49,592 nt of DNA from Gillisella terrae (GCF_004801395.1 NZ_SSOA01000017.1:1-49592), one strand, 5' to 3'. Positions 18,638 to 30,381 are shown, numbered from the stretch's first letter. A program made the numbers and translations. The notes: generated from the letters alone by a model not told the origin.

Positions 18638-19066
18638 TCATTCTTCGCCCTTTTTCAAAGGGACGCCGTAAAGCTCTAATCGGTGATCAACAAGGGTAAA
18701 GCCATGCTCGCGGGCAATCTGCTCCTGCAAGGCCTCAATTTCGGGCGAGCGAAACTCGATCACCACCCCGTGTTTCAAATCAATCAGGTGGTCATGATGT
18801 TCTTCCGGCACCGTCTCATAGCGCGAGCGACCATCGCGAAAATCGTGCCGTGCAATAATGCCTGCATCTTCAAACAGTTTGACGGTGCGATAGACGGTCG
18901 AAATCGAAATCTTCGAATCCACCGCAGAAGAGCGATGATAAAGCTCCTCCACGTCTGGATGGTCCTCGGATTCTTGCAAAATGCGGGCAATAATCTTGCG
19001 CTGCTCGGTCATTCTCATGCCGCGCTCTGCGCAAAGGTCTTCCAGCGATTTTGTCGTCTCAGTCAT
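18638..19066 (-). CDS. Fur-family metalloregulator (probably Mur)
   Basis: A 142-residue metal-dependent repressor. The winged-helix domain at about 10-85 includes RMTEQRKIIARIL and STVYRTVKLFEDAGII. The metal-sensing region has the histidines of EEHHDHLIDL. The C-terminal CxxC zinc pair of classical Fur is absent, which is usual for the alphaproteobacterial members. In rhizobia this orthologue responds to manganese (Mur), with iron control taken over by RirA and Irr, so Mur is the likely role. It lies between plsC and rimI, as in related genomes. Confidence 0.9.
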   Translation of the reverse strand: MTETTKSLEDLCAERGMRMTEQRKIIARILQESEDHPDVEELYHRSSAVDSKISISTVYRTVKLFEDAGIIARHDFRDGRSRYETVPEEHHDHLIDLKHGVVIEFRSPEIEALQEQIAREHGFTLVDHRLELYGVPLKKGEE

Positions 19067-19105
19067 GGTGCTTTGAAAATCTCGTCATAGCTCTCTATGA
19101 GCCAA

Positions 19106-19603
19106 TTAAAGAAGATCACGCTGCATGACAAGCGCCGAGCTGCGATGGCCGTTGGCATCGGTGTAATAAGCCGGACGCTCACCCACTTTGGCAAAGCCCA
19201 GTTTGCGGTAAAGCCCGATGGCGGAAAGATTGCCATCGTCCACTTCCAAAAACATGGTTTCGCCGCCGCGAGCCCGCGCTTCACGCATGGCCGCCTGCAT
19301 CAACCGCCAGCCGAGGCCACAGCGACCGGCCTTTTCATGCACGGCAATGGTGAGGATTTCGGCTTCGCCTGCCACTTCACGGGCCAAAACAAAGCCGCTC
19401 AATTGCGGCTTGAACATCAGCGTATTGGTCTGGCGCACCACAAAACCAAAACTGTTGGGCTGGAGCAACAGGCTGACAAATTCGCCATCATTCCAAGGCC
19501 GCGCAAACCGCATGGCGTGCAGCTCGGCCACATCGTGGCAATCGTCGCTGTCCATGGCAACGATTTCAAATTCCGCTTTTCTGGAAAACAGCGTCTCAAG
19601 CAT
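19106..19603 (-). CDS. rimI: Ribosomal protein S18 alanine N-acetyltransferase (RimI)
   Basis: A 165-residue GNAT-fold acetyltransferase. Motif A, which binds acetyl-CoA, is visible as GRCGLGWRLMQAAMREAR at about 98-115, followed by FLEVDDGNLSAIGLYRKLGF. ATG 19603 overlaps the end of tsaB by 8 bases, so the two are translationally coupled; the tsaB-rimI pairing is conserved and supports the RimI call over other GNAT proteins. Confidence 0.9.
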   Translation of the reverse strand: MLETLFSRKAEFEIVAMDSDDCHDVAELHAMRFARPWNDGEFVSLLLQPNSFGFVVRQTNTLMFKPQLSGFVLAREVAGEAEILTIAVHEKAGRCGLGWRLMQAAMREARARGGETMFLEVDDGNLSAIGLYRKLGFAKVGERPAYYTDANGHRSSALVMQRDLL

Positions 19604-20282
19604 GGGCGTCGACCCTTGCAACGGCAAAGCCGGTTTGCGGCTTGGCATCCGGCCCACGCAAATAAAGCGGCTTTGGCTTGCCCGAGACCTCGGCTACCGC
19701 CCCAAGCCTTGCAACATGCTCAATCGGAAAACGATCCATTGCACCCTCCTCTGGCAAAAGATCCTGATGTCCCTGCGGCAGCAGATGACGTGCAGATCCT
19801 GCAACTCCTCCCACGCCTGCTACCATCTGTCGAAAATCATCGACCGAGACGAGAGCTGGCGCATCCATAGGCTCACCACCGGCACCAAAGGTCTGGACAT
19901 AGACCTCATCGCGCTTGGCATCCATGGCAGCCAGAACCTCCCCGTTCCGGTCCCCTTTTTCCTCTCGATAGGCTGATGCAAGAACGCTCAGCGTCGAGAT
20001 GCCAACACAATCAATGCCCAGTGCCAGTGCCAAACCACGAGCTGCGGCAAGGCCGACGCGAATGCCGGTAAATGACCCTGGTCCTATGGTAACAGCAATG
20101 CGATGAAGATCCGGTAAAGTCTTGCCCGCTTTGGCTAAAACGTCATCCACCATGACCATCAGCTTCTCGGCGTGGCCTTTGCCAATCACCTCCGTCACCT
20201 CAGCCAGAATACGATCCTGATTGCTGTCATAAATGGCTGTTGCGCAGGCCGCACCTGCTGTGTCGATCGCAAGAACGATCAT
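19596..20282 (-). CDS. tsaB: tRNA threonylcarbamoyladenosine biosynthesis protein TsaB
   Basis: A 228-residue protein of the ASKHA fold that pairs with TsaD to place threonylcarbamoyl on A37 of ANN-decoding tRNAs. The N-terminus MIVLAIDTAGAACATAIYD and the segment AVTIGPGSFTGIRVGLAAAR at about 68-87 are family signatures. ATG 20282 is chosen because the conserved fold begins there. The C-terminal 60 residues are more variable than usual. Confidence 0.95.
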   Translation of the reverse strand: MIVLAIDTAGAACATAIYDSNQDRILAEVTEVIGKGHAEKLMVMVDDVLAKAGKTLPDLHRIAVTIGPGSFTGIRVGLAAARGLALALGIDCVGISTLSVLASAYREEKGDRNGEVLAAMDAKRDEVYVQTFGAGGEPMDAPALVSVDDFRQMVAGVGGVAGSARHLLPQGHQDLLPEEGAMDRFPIEHVARLGAVAEVSGKPKPLYLRGPDAKPQTGFAVARVDAHA

Positions 20283-20308
20283 CTTCGCATCCGATTCTGC
20301 TGAACGCC

Positions 20309-20872
20309 TTAAACTGCTTCGACTTCCTGCACTTCCGGAATGAAGTGACGCAGCAGATTCTGCACACCATGCTTGAGCGTGGCGGTCGATGATGGGCAGC
20401 CCGCGCACGATCCCTTCATGTTCAAAAACACTTTGCCATCACGGAAGCCACGGAAGGTTATGTCACCGCCATCTTGGGCAACAGCCGGGCGCACGCGGGT
20501 TTCCAGCAATTCCTTGATGGTGGCAACAATGGTCTCGTCACCTTCTTCGAAAAATTCGCCTTCAGGCTCATCATCATGGCCTGCGCCGCCATTGCCCATG
20601 ATCGGCGCACCACTCATGAAATGCTCCATGATCGAGCCAAGAATAGCGGGCTTCAGATGCGGCCACTCGGCATTGTCTTTGGTCACAGTGATAAAATCAT
20701 AGCCGAAAAACACGCTTGTGACGCCGGGCACCGAAAAAAGGCGCGCCGCCAAAGGCGAGGCTTGCGCCGCCTCTGCATCCCGAAACTCTGCCGTGCCGTT
20801 TTCCATAACCACCTTGCCGGGCAGAAACTTCAATGTGGCTGGATTGGGTGTGGATTCGGTCTGGATGAACAT
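20309..20872 (-). CDS. nfuA: NifU-like iron-sulfur scaffold/carrier protein
   Basis: A 187-residue Fe-S carrier of the Nfu type. The N-terminal Nfu_N domain starts at MFIQTESTPNPATLKFLPG, and the C-terminal NifU domain contains the cluster-binding C-x2-C in GSCAGCPSS at about residue 150-158. ATG 20872 has AAGGAG upstream. It could feed clusters to enzymes such as MiaB; that is only inference. The symbol nfuA is used in the broad sense because its N-terminal domain is the Nfu_N type, not the degenerate A-type domain of E. coli NfuA. Confidence 0.92.
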   Translation of the reverse strand: MFIQTESTPNPATLKFLPGKVVMENGTAEFRDAEAAQASPLAARLFSVPGVTSVFFGYDFITVTKDNAEWPHLKPAILGSIMEHFMSGAPIMGNGGAGHDDEPEGEFFEEGDETIVATIKELLETRVRPAVAQDGGDITFRGFRDGKVFLNMKGSCAGCPSSTATLKHGVQNLLRHFIPEVQEVEAV

Positions 20873-21022
20873 GGGTGGCTCCTTCGAGACCAGCACAAGC
20901 GCCGGTCCACTTTTAGAATTCTTCCAAAATAAGCCTGACAGGCGCAGGCTTCAAGCACTGTTTCAAAAAACTTGTGCTGAAAATACAGGTTTCAGCAAAA
21001 TGCCCGTTTTAACCTGCGCATT

Positions 21023-21514
21023 CTAACACAGTGCGTCTATTTCTTCATTGGTCAGATTGTCCGGCAAAACCGTGACGGGAATGGCAAAGGCTTGGGTGCG
21101 CGCCGCAATCATCGACACCAGCGGTCCCGGACCATCTTTCGCCGAGCCAGCGGCCAGCACGAGAATGGCAATATCGCGGTCGTCTTCAATCACGCTGAGG
21201 ATTTCCTCGGCAGCATTGCCTTCGCGAATGACGATTTCAGGCTCAATGCCAATGGTTTCGCGCACCGTCTGCGCGGACTTTGCCATGACCGCTTCTGCCG
21301 CCTCGCGCGCTTCGGCCCGCATGATTTCTTCAACGCCCAGCCATTGCTGGAAATCCCCTTCCGGAATCACGTAAAGCAGAACCAATCCACCATTGGAATT
21401 TTTGGCGCGCCGACCGGCATAATGCACGGCCCGTGAGCATTCTGGCGTATCATCAATCACCGCCAGAAACTTTCGGCGGTGCCCATCAAGACGTGAAAGA
21501 CGCTTTGAAACCAT
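21023..21514 (-). CDS. Universal stress protein (UspA family)
   Basis: A 163-residue single-domain universal stress protein. The fold begins with RKFLAVIDDTPECSRAVHYA, and the C-terminal part has ILVLAAGSAKDGPGPLVSMIA, which takes the place of the G-x2-G-x9-G-S/T nucleotide loop but is not a perfect match, so ATP binding is uncertain. ATG 21514 has GGGG upstream. It lies between nfuA and trpS on the same strand. Confidence 0.9.
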   Translation of the reverse strand: MVSKRLSRLDGHRRKFLAVIDDTPECSRAVHYAGRRAKNSNGGLVLLYVIPEGDFQQWLGVEEIMRAEAREAAEAVMAKSAQTVRETIGIEPEIVIREGNAAEEILSVIEDDRDIAILVLAAGSAKDGPGPLVSMIAARTQAFAIPVTVLPDNLTNEEIDALC

Positions 21515-21565
21515 GGTTTCCCCTGTTTGCCATGCCGGAGTTTCCAGCGATCTACACCCTTGAGA

Positions 21566-21599
21566 AATGACACCGAGGTCTTTCGTCCTCAGTGTCATT
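21566..21599 (-). terminator. Hairpin after trpS
   Basis: AATGACAC plus GAGG pairs with CCTC plus GTGTCATT, a 12-bp stem with one c/a mismatch and an 8-nt loop. It lies 22 bases beyond the trpS stop codon. The following T run on the minus strand is short (ATTTCT), so termination may be partial. Confidence 0.7.
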
Positions 21600-21620
21600 C
21601 CTGATTGTCAGGCGCGCAGT

Positions 21621-22685
21621 TTAGCGCACGAAGCCAAGAATGTCGCGAACTTCCATCATGGTTTTTTCAGCCCGCGTCCGCGCCCGCTCACCACCGTCGC
21701 GCAGCACCGCATCGATATGGCCCGGATCAGCCACCAGGCGACGCATCTCATCGGTGATCGGTGCCAAAACAGAAACCGCCAGATCGACCAGCGCAGGCTT
21801 GAACACCGAGAATTGCTGACCACCGAACTCGGCCAAAACATCCGCCTTGGTCTTATCGGCCAGCGCTGCATAAATGCCCACCAGATTGTCGGCTTCCGGG
21901 CGGCCCTTCAAGCCATCGACTTCGCTTGGCAAGGCATCGGGATCAGTCTTGGCCTTGCGGATTTTTTTCGAAATCGTCTCCGAATCATCCATCAGATTGA
22001 TGCGCGACAGATCAGACGGGTCAGACTTCGACATTTTCTTGGTGCCGTCTTTCAGGCTCATCACCCGTGGGGCTGGGCCATCAATCATCGGCTCAACCAT
22101 TGGGAAATAGGCGTGAACGGGCTCATTGCCCACCAAAATGTCAACACCCAGACCAGTCGGGCGGATTTGCTCGGCAAAGTCCAGATTGAACTTCATGGCG
22201 ATGTCGCGGGTCAGCTCAAGATGCTGCTTCTGGTCATCACCCACCGGCACGTGGGTGGCGCGATAAACCAGAATGTCGGCGGCCATCAGGCTTGGGTAGG
22301 CGAAAAGACCAAGCGATGCCTGCTCACGGTCCTTGCCAGCCTTGTCCTTGAACTGGGTCATGCGGCTCATCCAGCCCATGCGCGCCACGCAATTGAAAAT
22401 CCAGGCCAGCTCCGCATGTTGCGGCACTTGTGATTGATTGAAAACAATGTGCTTTTTCGGATCAATCCCTGCCGCCAAGAAAGCCGCCGTAATCGAGCGG
22501 ATCTGGCCGCGCATATCTTCATGCACCAGCTGGGCTGTCAGCGCGTGCAGATCGACCACGCAATAGATGCAGTCGTTATTCTCTTGCAGGGCGACAAACT
22601 TGCGGATGGCACCGAGGTAATTGCCCAGATGCAGATTGCCGGTTGGCTGAACGCCGGAAAAAACAAGCGGCTTGAATTCACTCAT
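21621..22685 (-). CDS. trpS: Tryptophanyl-tRNA synthetase
   Basis: A 354-residue class Ic aminoacyl-tRNA synthetase that charges tRNA-Trp. The HIGH-type motif appears as [13 protein letters not shown] at about 14-26, and the KMSKS motif is exact in [10 protein letters not shown] near residue 200. ATG 22685 is chosen at [13 protein letters not shown] with GAGG upstream. The length is normal. It follows murJ by 80 bases. Confidence 0.97.
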   Translation of the reverse strand: MSEFKPLVFSGVQPTGNLHLGNYLGAIRKFVALQENNDCIYCVVDLHALTAQLVHEDMRGQIRSITAAFLAAGIDPKKHIVFNQSQVPQHAELAWIFNCVARMGWMSRMTQFKDKAGKDREQASLGLFAYPSLMAADILVYRATHVPVGDDQKQHLELTRDIAMKFNLDFAEQIRPTGLGVDILVGNEPVHAYFPMVEPMIDGPAPRVMSLKDGTKKMSKSDPSDLSRINLMDDSETISKKIRKAKTDPDALPSEVDGLKGRPEADNLVGIYAALADKTKADVLAEFGGQQFSVFKPALVDLAVSVLAPITDEMRRLVADPGHIDAVLRDGGERARTRAEKTMMEVRDILGFVR

Positions 22686-22765
22686 GATCGACCTCAAACA
22701 GGCTTGTGGAGGGCCTGACCTCTTCATTGATACTGATCGGCTCTTAAACCGCTGCCAGAGCGCAA

Positions 22766-24349
22766 TCAAGTCTCTGGTCTATTGGCTTTCGGTTTGCGCT
22801 TCAAATTTCGGCGCAACATGCCCAGATCGGCACCGCCGGTGGCAAAGGCCAGACCGAAATAGACCACCATGGCCAAAGCAATCTGGGCAAACAGGGCGAC
22901 TGTTTTATGCAGAAAATGCGCTCCCGGTTGCAGATAGGGCGCGAAATATCCGGACAACAGAACCAAAACAGCGCCCATGGCCAAAGCCGATGCCAACAGT
23001 CTCAAGGCGCGAAACGCCAAGGGCCAATCCGGCTGCAAATGGCCGCGCTTGAGCAGCATGGTAAACAGCAACACCGTGTTGATAACACCGGCTGCGGCCT
23101 CGGCAATGGCAATGCCACGCTCTTGCAGGATTGGAAACAGGGCAAGGGAGAGGCCCGAATTGACCACCACCGCAATGCCGGTAAAGCGCATGGGGGCTTT
23201 GGTGTCTTCACGCGCATAAAAACCGGGTTGCAGCGCCTTGATCATCACGAAAAAGGGCAGGCCCAGGCCGTACCATGCCAAAATACCACCAACAATCTCG
23301 GTGTTGTGGGCGGTAAAAGCGCCGCGCTCATAGAGCACGCGGATAATGTCGCTCGACAACACCCAGAGACCAACGGCAGCAGGCAGGGTCAAAAACAGCA
23401 CAAACTCAATCGAGCGGTTTTGAATATTGGAGGCTTCCCGCTCATGACCGGATTTGAGCGCCCGCGACAGCTCTGGCAAAAGCACGATGCCGACGGCGAC
23501 ACCGACCACGCCAAGCGGCAGTTGATAAATGCGGTCCGCATATTGCAAGGCGGCAATAGCACCATCCTTGCTCGACGCAATGGCCTGACCAATCACCAGA
23601 TTGATCTGGGTAACGCCGCCGGTGATGGCGGCTGGCACGGCCAAAACCAGAAGACGCTTCACATTGGGCGTAAACTTCGGCCAGCGAAAGCCAAGGCGAA
23701 TGCCAGCATGGCGCACACCAATATAGACCACGAGCAATTGCAAAACACCCGCCACCAGCACTGACCATGACAGATACCACGCGGTATCCACCGGCTCCGC
23801 ACCGTGATAGAGCGCATACACCAGCGCCGAAATCATCACCACATTGAGAAAAATGGGTGCCACAGCGGCGGCAAAGAAATGATGCAGCGAATTGAGCATT
23901 CCGCTGAGCATGGCGGTGAGCGACATGCACATCAGATAGGGAAACATCACCACGGCAAGGCGCACGGTGAGCGAAAATTTATCGGCATCATCGACAAAGC
24001 CCGGCGCAATAATGAAGCGCACCAAGAGCGGCATGGACAATTCCATGACGATGGTGATCAGCATCAGCACCGAAAACAGAACGCCAAACACTTCCTCTGA
24101 AAAACGCTTGGCCCCATCCAGCCCGTTTTCTTCAATCTCTTTGGAAAACAGCGGCACAAAAGCGGCGTTAAACGCGCCTTCGGCAAACAGCCTGCGAAAC
24201 AGATTGGGAAAACGAAAGGCGGCGTAAAACACGTCGGCCACCGGCCCGGTGCCAAGGGCAGCGGCCATGGCCGTTTCGCGGGCAAAACCAAAAAGTCGGC
24301 TGCCCAGCGTGGCACCACCAACCGTCATAAACTTTTTGACAAGGGACAT
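22766..24349 (-). CDS. murJ: Lipid II flippase MurJ
   Basis: A 527-residue integral membrane protein of the MVF/MOP superfamily that flips lipid II for peptidoglycan synthesis. It has about 14 membrane segments and the family start [19 protein letters not shown], with the conserved arginines of the central cavity. The loop [21 protein letters not shown] at about 45-65 is diagnostic. ATG 24349 is one base past the glnD stop, so glnD-murJ-trpS are likely one operon. Confidence 0.96.
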   Translation of the reverse strand: MSLVKKFMTVGGATLGSRLFGFARETAMAAALGTGPVADVFYAAFRFPNLFRRLFAEGAFNAAFVPLFSKEIEENGLDGAKRFSEEVFGVLFSVLMLITIVMELSMPLLVRFIIAPGFVDDADKFSLTVRLAVVMFPYLMCMSLTAMLSGMLNSLHHFFAAAVAPIFLNVVMISALVYALYHGAEPVDTAWYLSWSVLVAGVLQLLVVYIGVRHAGIRLGFRWPKFTPNVKRLLVLAVPAAITGGVTQINLVIGQAIASSKDGAIAALQYADRIYQLPLGVVGVAVGIVLLPELSRALKSGHEREASNIQNRSIEFVLFLTLPAAVGLWVLSSDIIRVLYERGAFTAHNTEIVGGILAWYGLGLPFFVMIKALQPGFYAREDTKAPMRFTGIAVVVNSGLSLALFPILQERGIAIAEAAAGVINTVLLFTMLLKRGHLQPDWPLAFRALRLLASALAMGAVLVLLSGYFAPYLQPGAHFLHKTVALFAQIALAMVVYFGLAFATGGADLGMLRRNLKRKPKANRPET

Positions 24350-24350
24350 G

Positions 24351-27182
24351 TCAGGCGCGGGCCTTTTTTGGGGGCGATGGAGATTTTACAGGCACAGGCG
24401 GCAAAACACCTGAGGGCATTTTGCCTCTGGCATCATCAGACTGCTCATTCATCACCGCTTTGAGACGGGTCACAATGCTGGCCTGACGGTTTTCATTGGT
24501 AATTTTTTGACCAACCAGATCGGTGACGTAAAACGTATCAATCACTTTTTCGCCAAAGGTGGTGATGCGGGCCGAATGAATATCCAATGACAGATCGGAA
24601 AACGCCGCCGTGACCTCGGCCAACAGACCGATGCGGTCGAGGCATTCCACCTCCACCACAGTGAATTTGTTGGACAGGCTGTTGGCGATTGTGACATGCG
24701 GCTTGACGGTAAAGGTCTTGCTTTTCTTCTTGGCCTTGGCGCGGGTGGCAATCACCTCCGGCAGACGCTTTTTACCCGCCAGCACATCCTCGATCATCTT
24801 GCTGATGGTGTTGCCGCGCCGCATTTCATCTTCATCAATGTCAAATTCGCGGTTGATCAAAATGGTGTCCAGCGCGCGTCCATCGGTGGTGGTAAAAATC
24901 TGCGCATCGGCAATATTGGCCCCGGCTGCCGCACAGGCTCCGGCAATGATTGACAAAAGACGCGGATGGTCTGGTGCCAGAACGGTGATTTCAGTGATGG
25001 CATGGAAGGAATGGCTGCGCACCATGGTGGCCAGCACTTGCCCTGCCTTATCGGCCTGACGAATAAAATTGGCGTGGCGCACCTGATCTTCCAGCGATAC
25101 CGTCAAAAGATAGGGCTGATAATGCAGCTTTGTATAGGTTTTCTGGTCTTTCTGGCTCCAGCCAGACAGGCTTGCTGCCAATTGCTCGGCGGCATATTTG
25201 GCCCGTTCTTTTCGTGGGCTCTCGGAAAAGCCGCCGGAGAGCAAAAGCTCGGTTTCATAGTAAAGCGTGCGCAGCAACTGGCCTTTCCAGCCGTTCCACA
25301 CGCCGGGGCCAACGGCGCGAATATCGCAGACCGTCAACACCAACAGCATGCGCAACCGATCCAGCGATTGCACTTTCTCGGCAAAATCGGTGATGGTCTT
25401 GCGATCGTTCAAATCACGGGTCTGGGCCACCATCGACATCAACAAATGCTGCTCGATCAGCCAGACTACCAGTTCGGTCTGTTTTTCATTCAGGCCGAGC
25501 CGTGGGCACAGCTTGCGCGCCACCTTGGCACCGGCAATCGAGTGATCTTCCTGCCGCCCTTTGGCAACATCATGCAGCAGCACCGCCACAAACAGCACGG
25601 TGCGCTCTTCGATGCTGGGCATTAATTTCACCGCCAGCGGATGAATTTCATCATGCTTGCCCTGATCAATCTCGGCAAGCACACCGACAGAGCGGATCAA
25701 ATGCTCATCCACGGTATAGTGATGATACATGTTGAACTGCATCATCGAAACAATACGACCAAAATCGGGGATGAACTTGCCCAAAACCCCCGCCTCATTG
25801 AGGCGTATCAGCATCAAGGCCGGATCACGCTTTGAGGTGAGAATCGACAAGAACAGCCGATTTGCCTCTTCGTTTTCACGAAAATCGGCATTGATCAACG
25901 GCAAGGAGCGGGTGACAGCCTTGAGCGCATCGGGATGCAATTCCAGCGCATGCAAATCCGCCACATAGAAAAACCGCATGATATTGATGGGATCACGGGT
26001 GAACACATCCGGCCCAGACAGCGCAATACGGCCCTTGTCTTCAATAAACTCAGGTGTGCCGGGAATGCGGCGCGGACGATTGGCAAAGCGGCCAATCACG
26101 GCCGTCAGCCCCGGAGCGGCCTTGGCCTGTTTTTCCTCAAGGCTTGCGCAGATGATGCGGGTCAGATCGCCAACGTTTTTGGCCACATGAAAGTAATGCT
26201 TCATGAAGCGCTCGACCGCAGACAAGCCGGGGCGCGCATGATAGCCAAGGTTTTGGGCAATTTCCGGCTGGAGATCGAATGACAGGCGCTCTTCCGGCTT
26301 GCCGGTGGCAAAATGCATGTGGCAGCGCACGGCCCACAGGAAATCATCGGACTTTTGAAACATCCGCCATTCCTGACGCGACAACACGCCAAGCTTGACC
26401 AGCTCTGCCGGATCAGAAATGTGGTAATAATATTTGGCAATCCAGAACAGCGTGTGCAGATCGCGCAGCGCCCCCTTGCCTTCCTTGACATTGGGCTCGA
26501 CCAGATAGCGGGTGTCGCCTGCCTTGCGGTGGCGCTCATCGCGCTCGGCCAGCTTGGCGGCAATGAATTCATGGGCGGTTTTTTCCACCACTTCGCTATC
26601 AAAGCGCTTTTGCAGCTCGCTGACCAAAAGCACTTCACCACAGATAAACCGGGTTTCCAAAATCGCGGTGCGGATGGTCATATCGGTGCGCGACAGACGC
26701 AGGCATTCTTCCACCGTGCGGGTGGCATGGCCCACCTTGAAGCCGAGATCCCACAGAATATAAAGCAGAAACTCCACGGCTTTATTGGCATTGGGGCAGG
26801 ATTTTGCGCTCAGCAAAAACAGCAGATCAATATCAGAGCCGGGTGCCAGCGTGCTGCGGCCATAACCACCAACGGCTGCCACAGCAAATTCTGATCCGGT
26901 TCCTTCATAGACCGTTTCCACCACAATCCGATGCACCAGCGTGATCAGCTTGTCTTGCACGTCTGAAATCATTTCAGCGCATGCAATGCCACTGCCATTC
27001 GCAATCAGATGTTGGCGTGCTGCCTCGCGACCGTCCGCACTCGCCTTTTTCAAAAGCGGCAGCAGTGCTGCCCGCTTGTCCAGCACCTTGCCGGTCTTTT
27101 GGACAATCGACATGCACTCCGCTTCCAATGCTTTGAAATCGGGAAGTGTCGCGTCAGGTGTATCGTGCTTGGCCATCATCAT
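24351..27182 (-). CDS. glnD: Bifunctional PII uridylyltransferase / uridylyl-removing enzyme
   Basis: About 943 residues; the primary nitrogen sensor that uridylylates PII proteins when glutamine is low and removes UMP when it is high. The nucleotidyltransferase motif is [19 protein letters not shown] at about 105-123. The HD hydrolase domain has [15 protein letters not shown] near 503. Two C-terminal ACT domains sense glutamine ([16 protein letters not shown] and [17 protein letters not shown]). The start is uncertain: ATG 27182 is used, but GTG 27203 and ATG 27176 are possible. Confidence 0.95.
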   Translation of the reverse strand: MMMAKHDTPDATLPDFKALEAECMSIVQKTGKVLDKRAALLPLLKKASADGREAARQHLIANGSGIACAEMISDVQDKLITLVHRIVVETVYEGTGSEFAVAAVGGYGRSTLAPGSDIDLLFLLSAKSCPNANKAVEFLLYILWDLGFKVGHATRTVEECLRLSRTDMTIRTAILETRFICGEVLLVSELQKRFDSEVVEKTAHEFIAAKLAERDERHRKAGDTRYLVEPNVKEGKGALRDLHTLFWIAKYYYHISDPAELVKLGVLSRQEWRMFQKSDDFLWAVRCHMHFATGKPEERLSFDLQPEIAQNLGYHARPGLSAVERFMKHYFHVAKNVGDLTRIICASLEEKQAKAAPGLTAVIGRFANRPRRIPGTPEFIEDKGRIALSGPDVFTRDPINIMRFFYVADLHALELHPDALKAVTRSLPLINADFRENEEANRLFLSILTSKRDPALMLIRLNEAGVLGKFIPDFGRIVSMMQFNMYHHYTVDEHLIRSVGVLAEIDQGKHDEIHPLAVKLMPSIEERTVLFVAVLLHDVAKGRQEDHSIAGAKVARKLCPRLGLNEKQTELVVWLIEQHLLMSMVAQTRDLNDRKTITDFAEKVQSLDRLRMLLVLTVCDIRAVGPGVWNGWKGQLLRTLYYETELLLSGGFSESPRKERAKYAAEQLAASLSGWSQKDQKTYTKLHYQPYLLTVSLEDQVRHANFIRQADKAGQVLATMVRSHSFHAITEITVLAPDHPRLLSIIAGACAAAGANIADAQIFTTTDGRALDTILINREFDIDEDEMRRGNTISKMIEDVLAGKKRLPEVIATRAKAKKKSKTFTVKPHVTIANSLSNKFTVVEVECLDRIGLLAEVTAAFSDLSLDIHSARITTFGEKVIDTFYVTDLVGQKITNENRQASIVTRLKAVMNEQSDDARGKMPSGVLPPVPVKSPSPPKKARA

Positions 27183-27268
27183 CCGGATCGTGTTTGCAGC
27201 CACTCATTTCCAAGCAGCTATTCAATAGAACGGGTTTAGCGCTTTTTGGGCGCGCCAAGCAACATATT

Positions 27269-27395
27269 ATACCAAGGCATCGAAGATGCTAACGCATCCT
27301 CGCCTTGAAAAAATTGCAAATATCTCAAATGCATCAGGAGCTTGAGATATTTGCAAAAGGAATACCAAGTCTCATTTTCAATGAACCTTGGTATT
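27269..27395. repeat. Pair of palindromes downstream of mutS
   Basis: The first is GCAAATATCTCAA (27316-27328) pairing with TTGAGATATTTGC (27342-27354), a perfect 13-bp stem. The second is AATACCAAG (27361-27369) pairing with CTTGGTATT (27387-27395). A further ATACCAAGG at 27269 repeats the arm of the second. The pair begins six bases past the mutS stop and may end the mutS transcript, but neither hairpin has a clear T run. The composite looks like a dispersed intergenic element. Confidence 0.75.
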
Positions 27396-27400
27396 ACAAG

Positions 27401-30085
27401 TCAAGACTTGCCAAGTTGTTTCTTCAACTCATAAAGCGCATCCATCGCCTGCCTTGGCGTCAGCTCGTCCAGATCGAGCTTGCGCAGGGATTCTTCCACC
27501 ACAGACACGTGAGGCACTTGTGCGCTTTCACGCCGCATGGTGGCCTGAAACAGTGGCAAATCATCAATCAACTGGCTGGCCGGGTTTTTACGATCCGTTT
27601 CTTCCAGCTGGTTGAGCACATTGCGCGCCCGCTCCACCACAAGCGCTGGCAGGCCTGCCAAACGCGCCACCTGAATGCCATAGGAACGATCGGCTGCCCC
27701 CGGCCCCACTTCATGGAGGAAAATCACATCACCTTGCCATTCCTTGACCATCATGGTGACGTTGGAGAGCCGATCAAGTTTTTCGGATAGTGCCGTCAGC
27801 TCATGAAAATGCGTGGCAAACAAGGAGCGGCAGCGGTTGACCTCATGCAGATGCTCAACCGTTGCCCAAGCAATGGAAAGCCCGTCAAAGGTGGCAGTGC
27901 CGCGGCCAATTTCGTCGAGAATCACCAGCGATTTCTCACCGGCCTGATTGAGAATGGCCGCTGTTTCCACCATTTCGACCATGAAGGTCGAACGGCCACG
28001 GGCCAGATCATCCGATGCGCCCACGCGCGAAAACAGCCGATCAACAATGCCGATATGGGCAGAACCCGCTGGCACAAAGGAGCCCATCTGCGCCAAAATC
28101 GCAATCAGCGCATTCTGGCGCAAAAACGTCGATTTACCACCCATATTCGGGCCGGTCAGCATCCAGATGGCACCGCCCTTTTGGCCGGATTTCGGCGAAA
28201 GATCACAATTGTTGGCAATAAACGGGCTGGCCGCCTGCTTGCGCAATGCCTGCTCCACCACCGGATGGCGACCGGCAACAATGGCAAACATCCGGCTGTC
28301 ATCGACCAGTGGGCGGCAATAGCCCTGCTCTTCGGCCAAAATGGCAAGGCCTGCCGCCACATCCATGACTGAGAGCGCCTTGGCTGCTTTTTTAATCGCA
28401 TCGGCTTCAGTCACCACGGCAAGACGCATCCGCTCAAAAGCGGCCAATTCAATCTCCAGCGCCTGCCCGCCTGCATTGGCAATGCGGCTTTCCAGATCGG
28501 CAAGCTCGGTGGTGGTGAAGCGCATGGCATTGGCCATGGATTGGCGATGGATAAAGCGGGCCTTTGCCTCGCCTTCTGTCAGCGGGCCTGCATTGTTGGC
28601 GGTCACCTCAATGAAATAGCCCAGCACATTGTTGTGCTTGATCTTGAGTGATTTTACCCCGGTTTCTTCGGAATATTGCAATTGCAAGCCAGCAATCACC
28701 CGGCGCGATTGATCGCGAAGGGCGCGCACTTCATCCAGCGCCTCATCGGCCCCTTCTTTCAAGAAACCACCGTCGCGCTTTAAAAGCGGCAGTTCATCGG
28801 CCAGCATGGAGCTGAGCAGATATTCCAAAGAGGGTGATAGCAATTCTAGATCAGTCAGGGCGTTCGCAAGTTCGGTTGGCAAAATCGCGCCACGCATGAG
28901 GCTTGCCGCCTCGGCAGCCGTCACCAGACCTTGTCGAATGGCGGCCAGATCACGCGGACCGCCCCGGTCCAGCGCCAGCCGCGACAAGGCGCGCGGCATA
29001 TCCGGGGCGCGCTTCAACAGCTCACGCAAACGCTCGGTGAGGAAATTATCGGTCAGGAAATAGGCAACCGAATCCTGCCGGTCTGCAATTACTTCCACGT
29101 CTGTCAAAGGCGACATCAGCCGCTCTGCCATCAGCCGCGCACCGCCGCCCGTAATGGTGCGATCAAGCGCGTTGAGCAGCGAGCCTTCGCGCTGACCAGA
29201 CAGGGTTTTTACCAGCTCCAGATTGCCGCGCGTGGCCGCATCAATGAACATCGTTGACGAAGACGATTGCCGCTCGGGCAGGCCCAGCGGTGGCCGTTCG
29301 GAAATCTGGGTTTTTTCGACATAGGCAATGGCAGCGGCAGCGGCGGCAAGCTCAGGCCTTGAAAAACTGCCAAAGCCATCCAGCGTCTGCACATCAAAAT
29401 AGCGGGTGATGCGACCTTCTGCCGAGGCACTGTCAAACAAGATCGCCGGTTGCGGCACCACCACGCGGCCCAGCACGTCGAATGCAGGCTTCAGCTCTGG
29501 GTCCTGCATCAGATTGTCGGCAACAATCACTTCACGCGGATCAATGCGGAAAATATCGGCCAACAACCGGGTGGCATTGGTTTCAGCCAATCGAAACACG
29601 CCGGTGGAAATATCAATCCACGCCAAAGCCAGTTCTTCCGCCCCGCCACGCACACGGGCCAGCGCCATCAGATAATTGGTCTCGGAGGGCGAGAGCAGTT
29701 TTTCCTCAGTGAGGGTGCCGGGTGTCACCAGCCGGACCACGCCGCGCTTGACCACCGATTTCGAGCCGCGCTTTTTGGCCTCGGCCGGATCTTCCTGTTG
29801 CTCGCACACGGCCACACGAAAGCCCAGAGCAATCAGCTTTTGCAAATAATCATCGGCGGCATGCACCGGCACACCACACATGGGAATATCATGACCCAGG
29901 TGCTGACCGCGCTTGGTCAGCGTAATCCCAAGGGCGCGCGAGGCATCGACCGCGTCTTCAAAAAACAGCTCATAGAAATCGCCCATGCGATAAAACAGCA
30001 AGGAGCCGGGGTTATTGGCCTTGATTTCGATATACTGTTCCATCATCGGCGTTGCCGTGGCACGGCTTTCCTCTGATGTCAGCAT
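27401..30085 (-). CDS. mutS: DNA mismatch repair protein MutS
   Basis: About 894 residues. It binds mismatches and small loops and triggers repair with MutL. The mismatch-recognition motif [11 protein letters not shown] (with the wedge Phe and Glu) is near residue 32-42, Walker A is [13 protein letters not shown], the ABC-type signature is in [10 protein letters not shown], and Walker B is [15 protein letters not shown]. The start is uncertain: ATG 30085 is closest to the conserved region, while TTG 30196 or GTG 30130 would lengthen it; no clear ribosome site decides. It lies next to glnD, as in Sinorhizobium. Confidence 0.96.
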   Translation of the reverse strand: MLTSEESRATATPMMEQYIEIKANNPGSLLFYRMGDFYELFFEDAVDASRALGITLTKRGQHLGHDIPMCGVPVHAADDYLQKLIALGFRVAVCEQQEDPAEAKKRGSKSVVKRGVVRLVTPGTLTEEKLLSPSETNYLMALARVRGGAEELALAWIDISTGVFRLAETNATRLLADIFRIDPREVIVADNLMQDPELKPAFDVLGRVVVPQPAILFDSASAEGRITRYFDVQTLDGFGSFSRPELAAAAAAIAYVEKTQISERPPLGLPERQSSSSTMFIDAATRGNLELVKTLSGQREGSLLNALDRTITGGGARLMAERLMSPLTDVEVIADRQDSVAYFLTDNFLTERLRELLKRAPDMPRALSRLALDRGGPRDLAAIRQGLVTAAEAASLMRGAILPTELANALTDLELLSPSLEYLLSSMLADELPLLKRDGGFLKEGADEALDEVRALRDQSRRVIAGLQLQYSEETGVKSLKIKHNNVLGYFIEVTANNAGPLTEGEAKARFIHRQSMANAMRFTTTELADLESRIANAGGQALEIELAAFERMRLAVVTEADAIKKAAKALSVMDVAAGLAILAEEQGYCRPLVDDSRMFAIVAGRHPVVEQALRKQAASPFIANNCDLSPKSGQKGGAIWMLTGPNMGGKSTFLRQNALIAILAQMGSFVPAGSAHIGIVDRLFSRVGASDDLARGRSTFMVEMVETAAILNQAGEKSLVILDEIGRGTATFDGLSIAWATVEHLHEVNRCRSLFATHFHELTALSEKLDRLSNVTMMVKEWQGDVIFLHEVGPGAADRSYGIQVARLAGLPALVVERARNVLNQLEETDRKNPASQLIDDLPLFQATMRRESAQVPHVSVVEESLRKLDLDELTPRQAMDALYELKKQLGKS

Positions 30086-30240
30086 CGCAGTGTTCAAAAC
30101 ATCTTGTCCGGCAGCATTGGTAATGGTCACGGCTTCAAATTTCGCTTCAATGGAATGGTAGAGCGGACAGTAACGGCATTGCCGGGCCGCTGACAACCAC
30201 GTGACGCAAAAGCAACCGCCCTGCCCACAACAAGCTTACT

Positions 30241-30292
30241 GCGCCGTGCATCATCTACAGCGCCGTGCATCATCTATGGCGCAGGGCGCTGT
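30241..30292. repeat. Partial RIME-like element with a 17-nt duplication
   Basis: ACAGCGCC (30257-30264) pairs with GGCGCTGT (30285-30292), matching palindrome A of the RIME-like elements, while palindrome B is missing. The 17-base unit GCGCCGTGCATCATCTA occurs twice (30241 and 30260) with a 19-base period, so this copy has grown by a tandem duplication. Confidence 0.6.
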
Positions 30293-30381
30293 AAACACAG
30301 GTGCTCACTTATCAACGCACACACCGCCATCACAAAGATCTGCGACCCTTATGATTGTGTGAAAAGACCTGAACGGGAATG

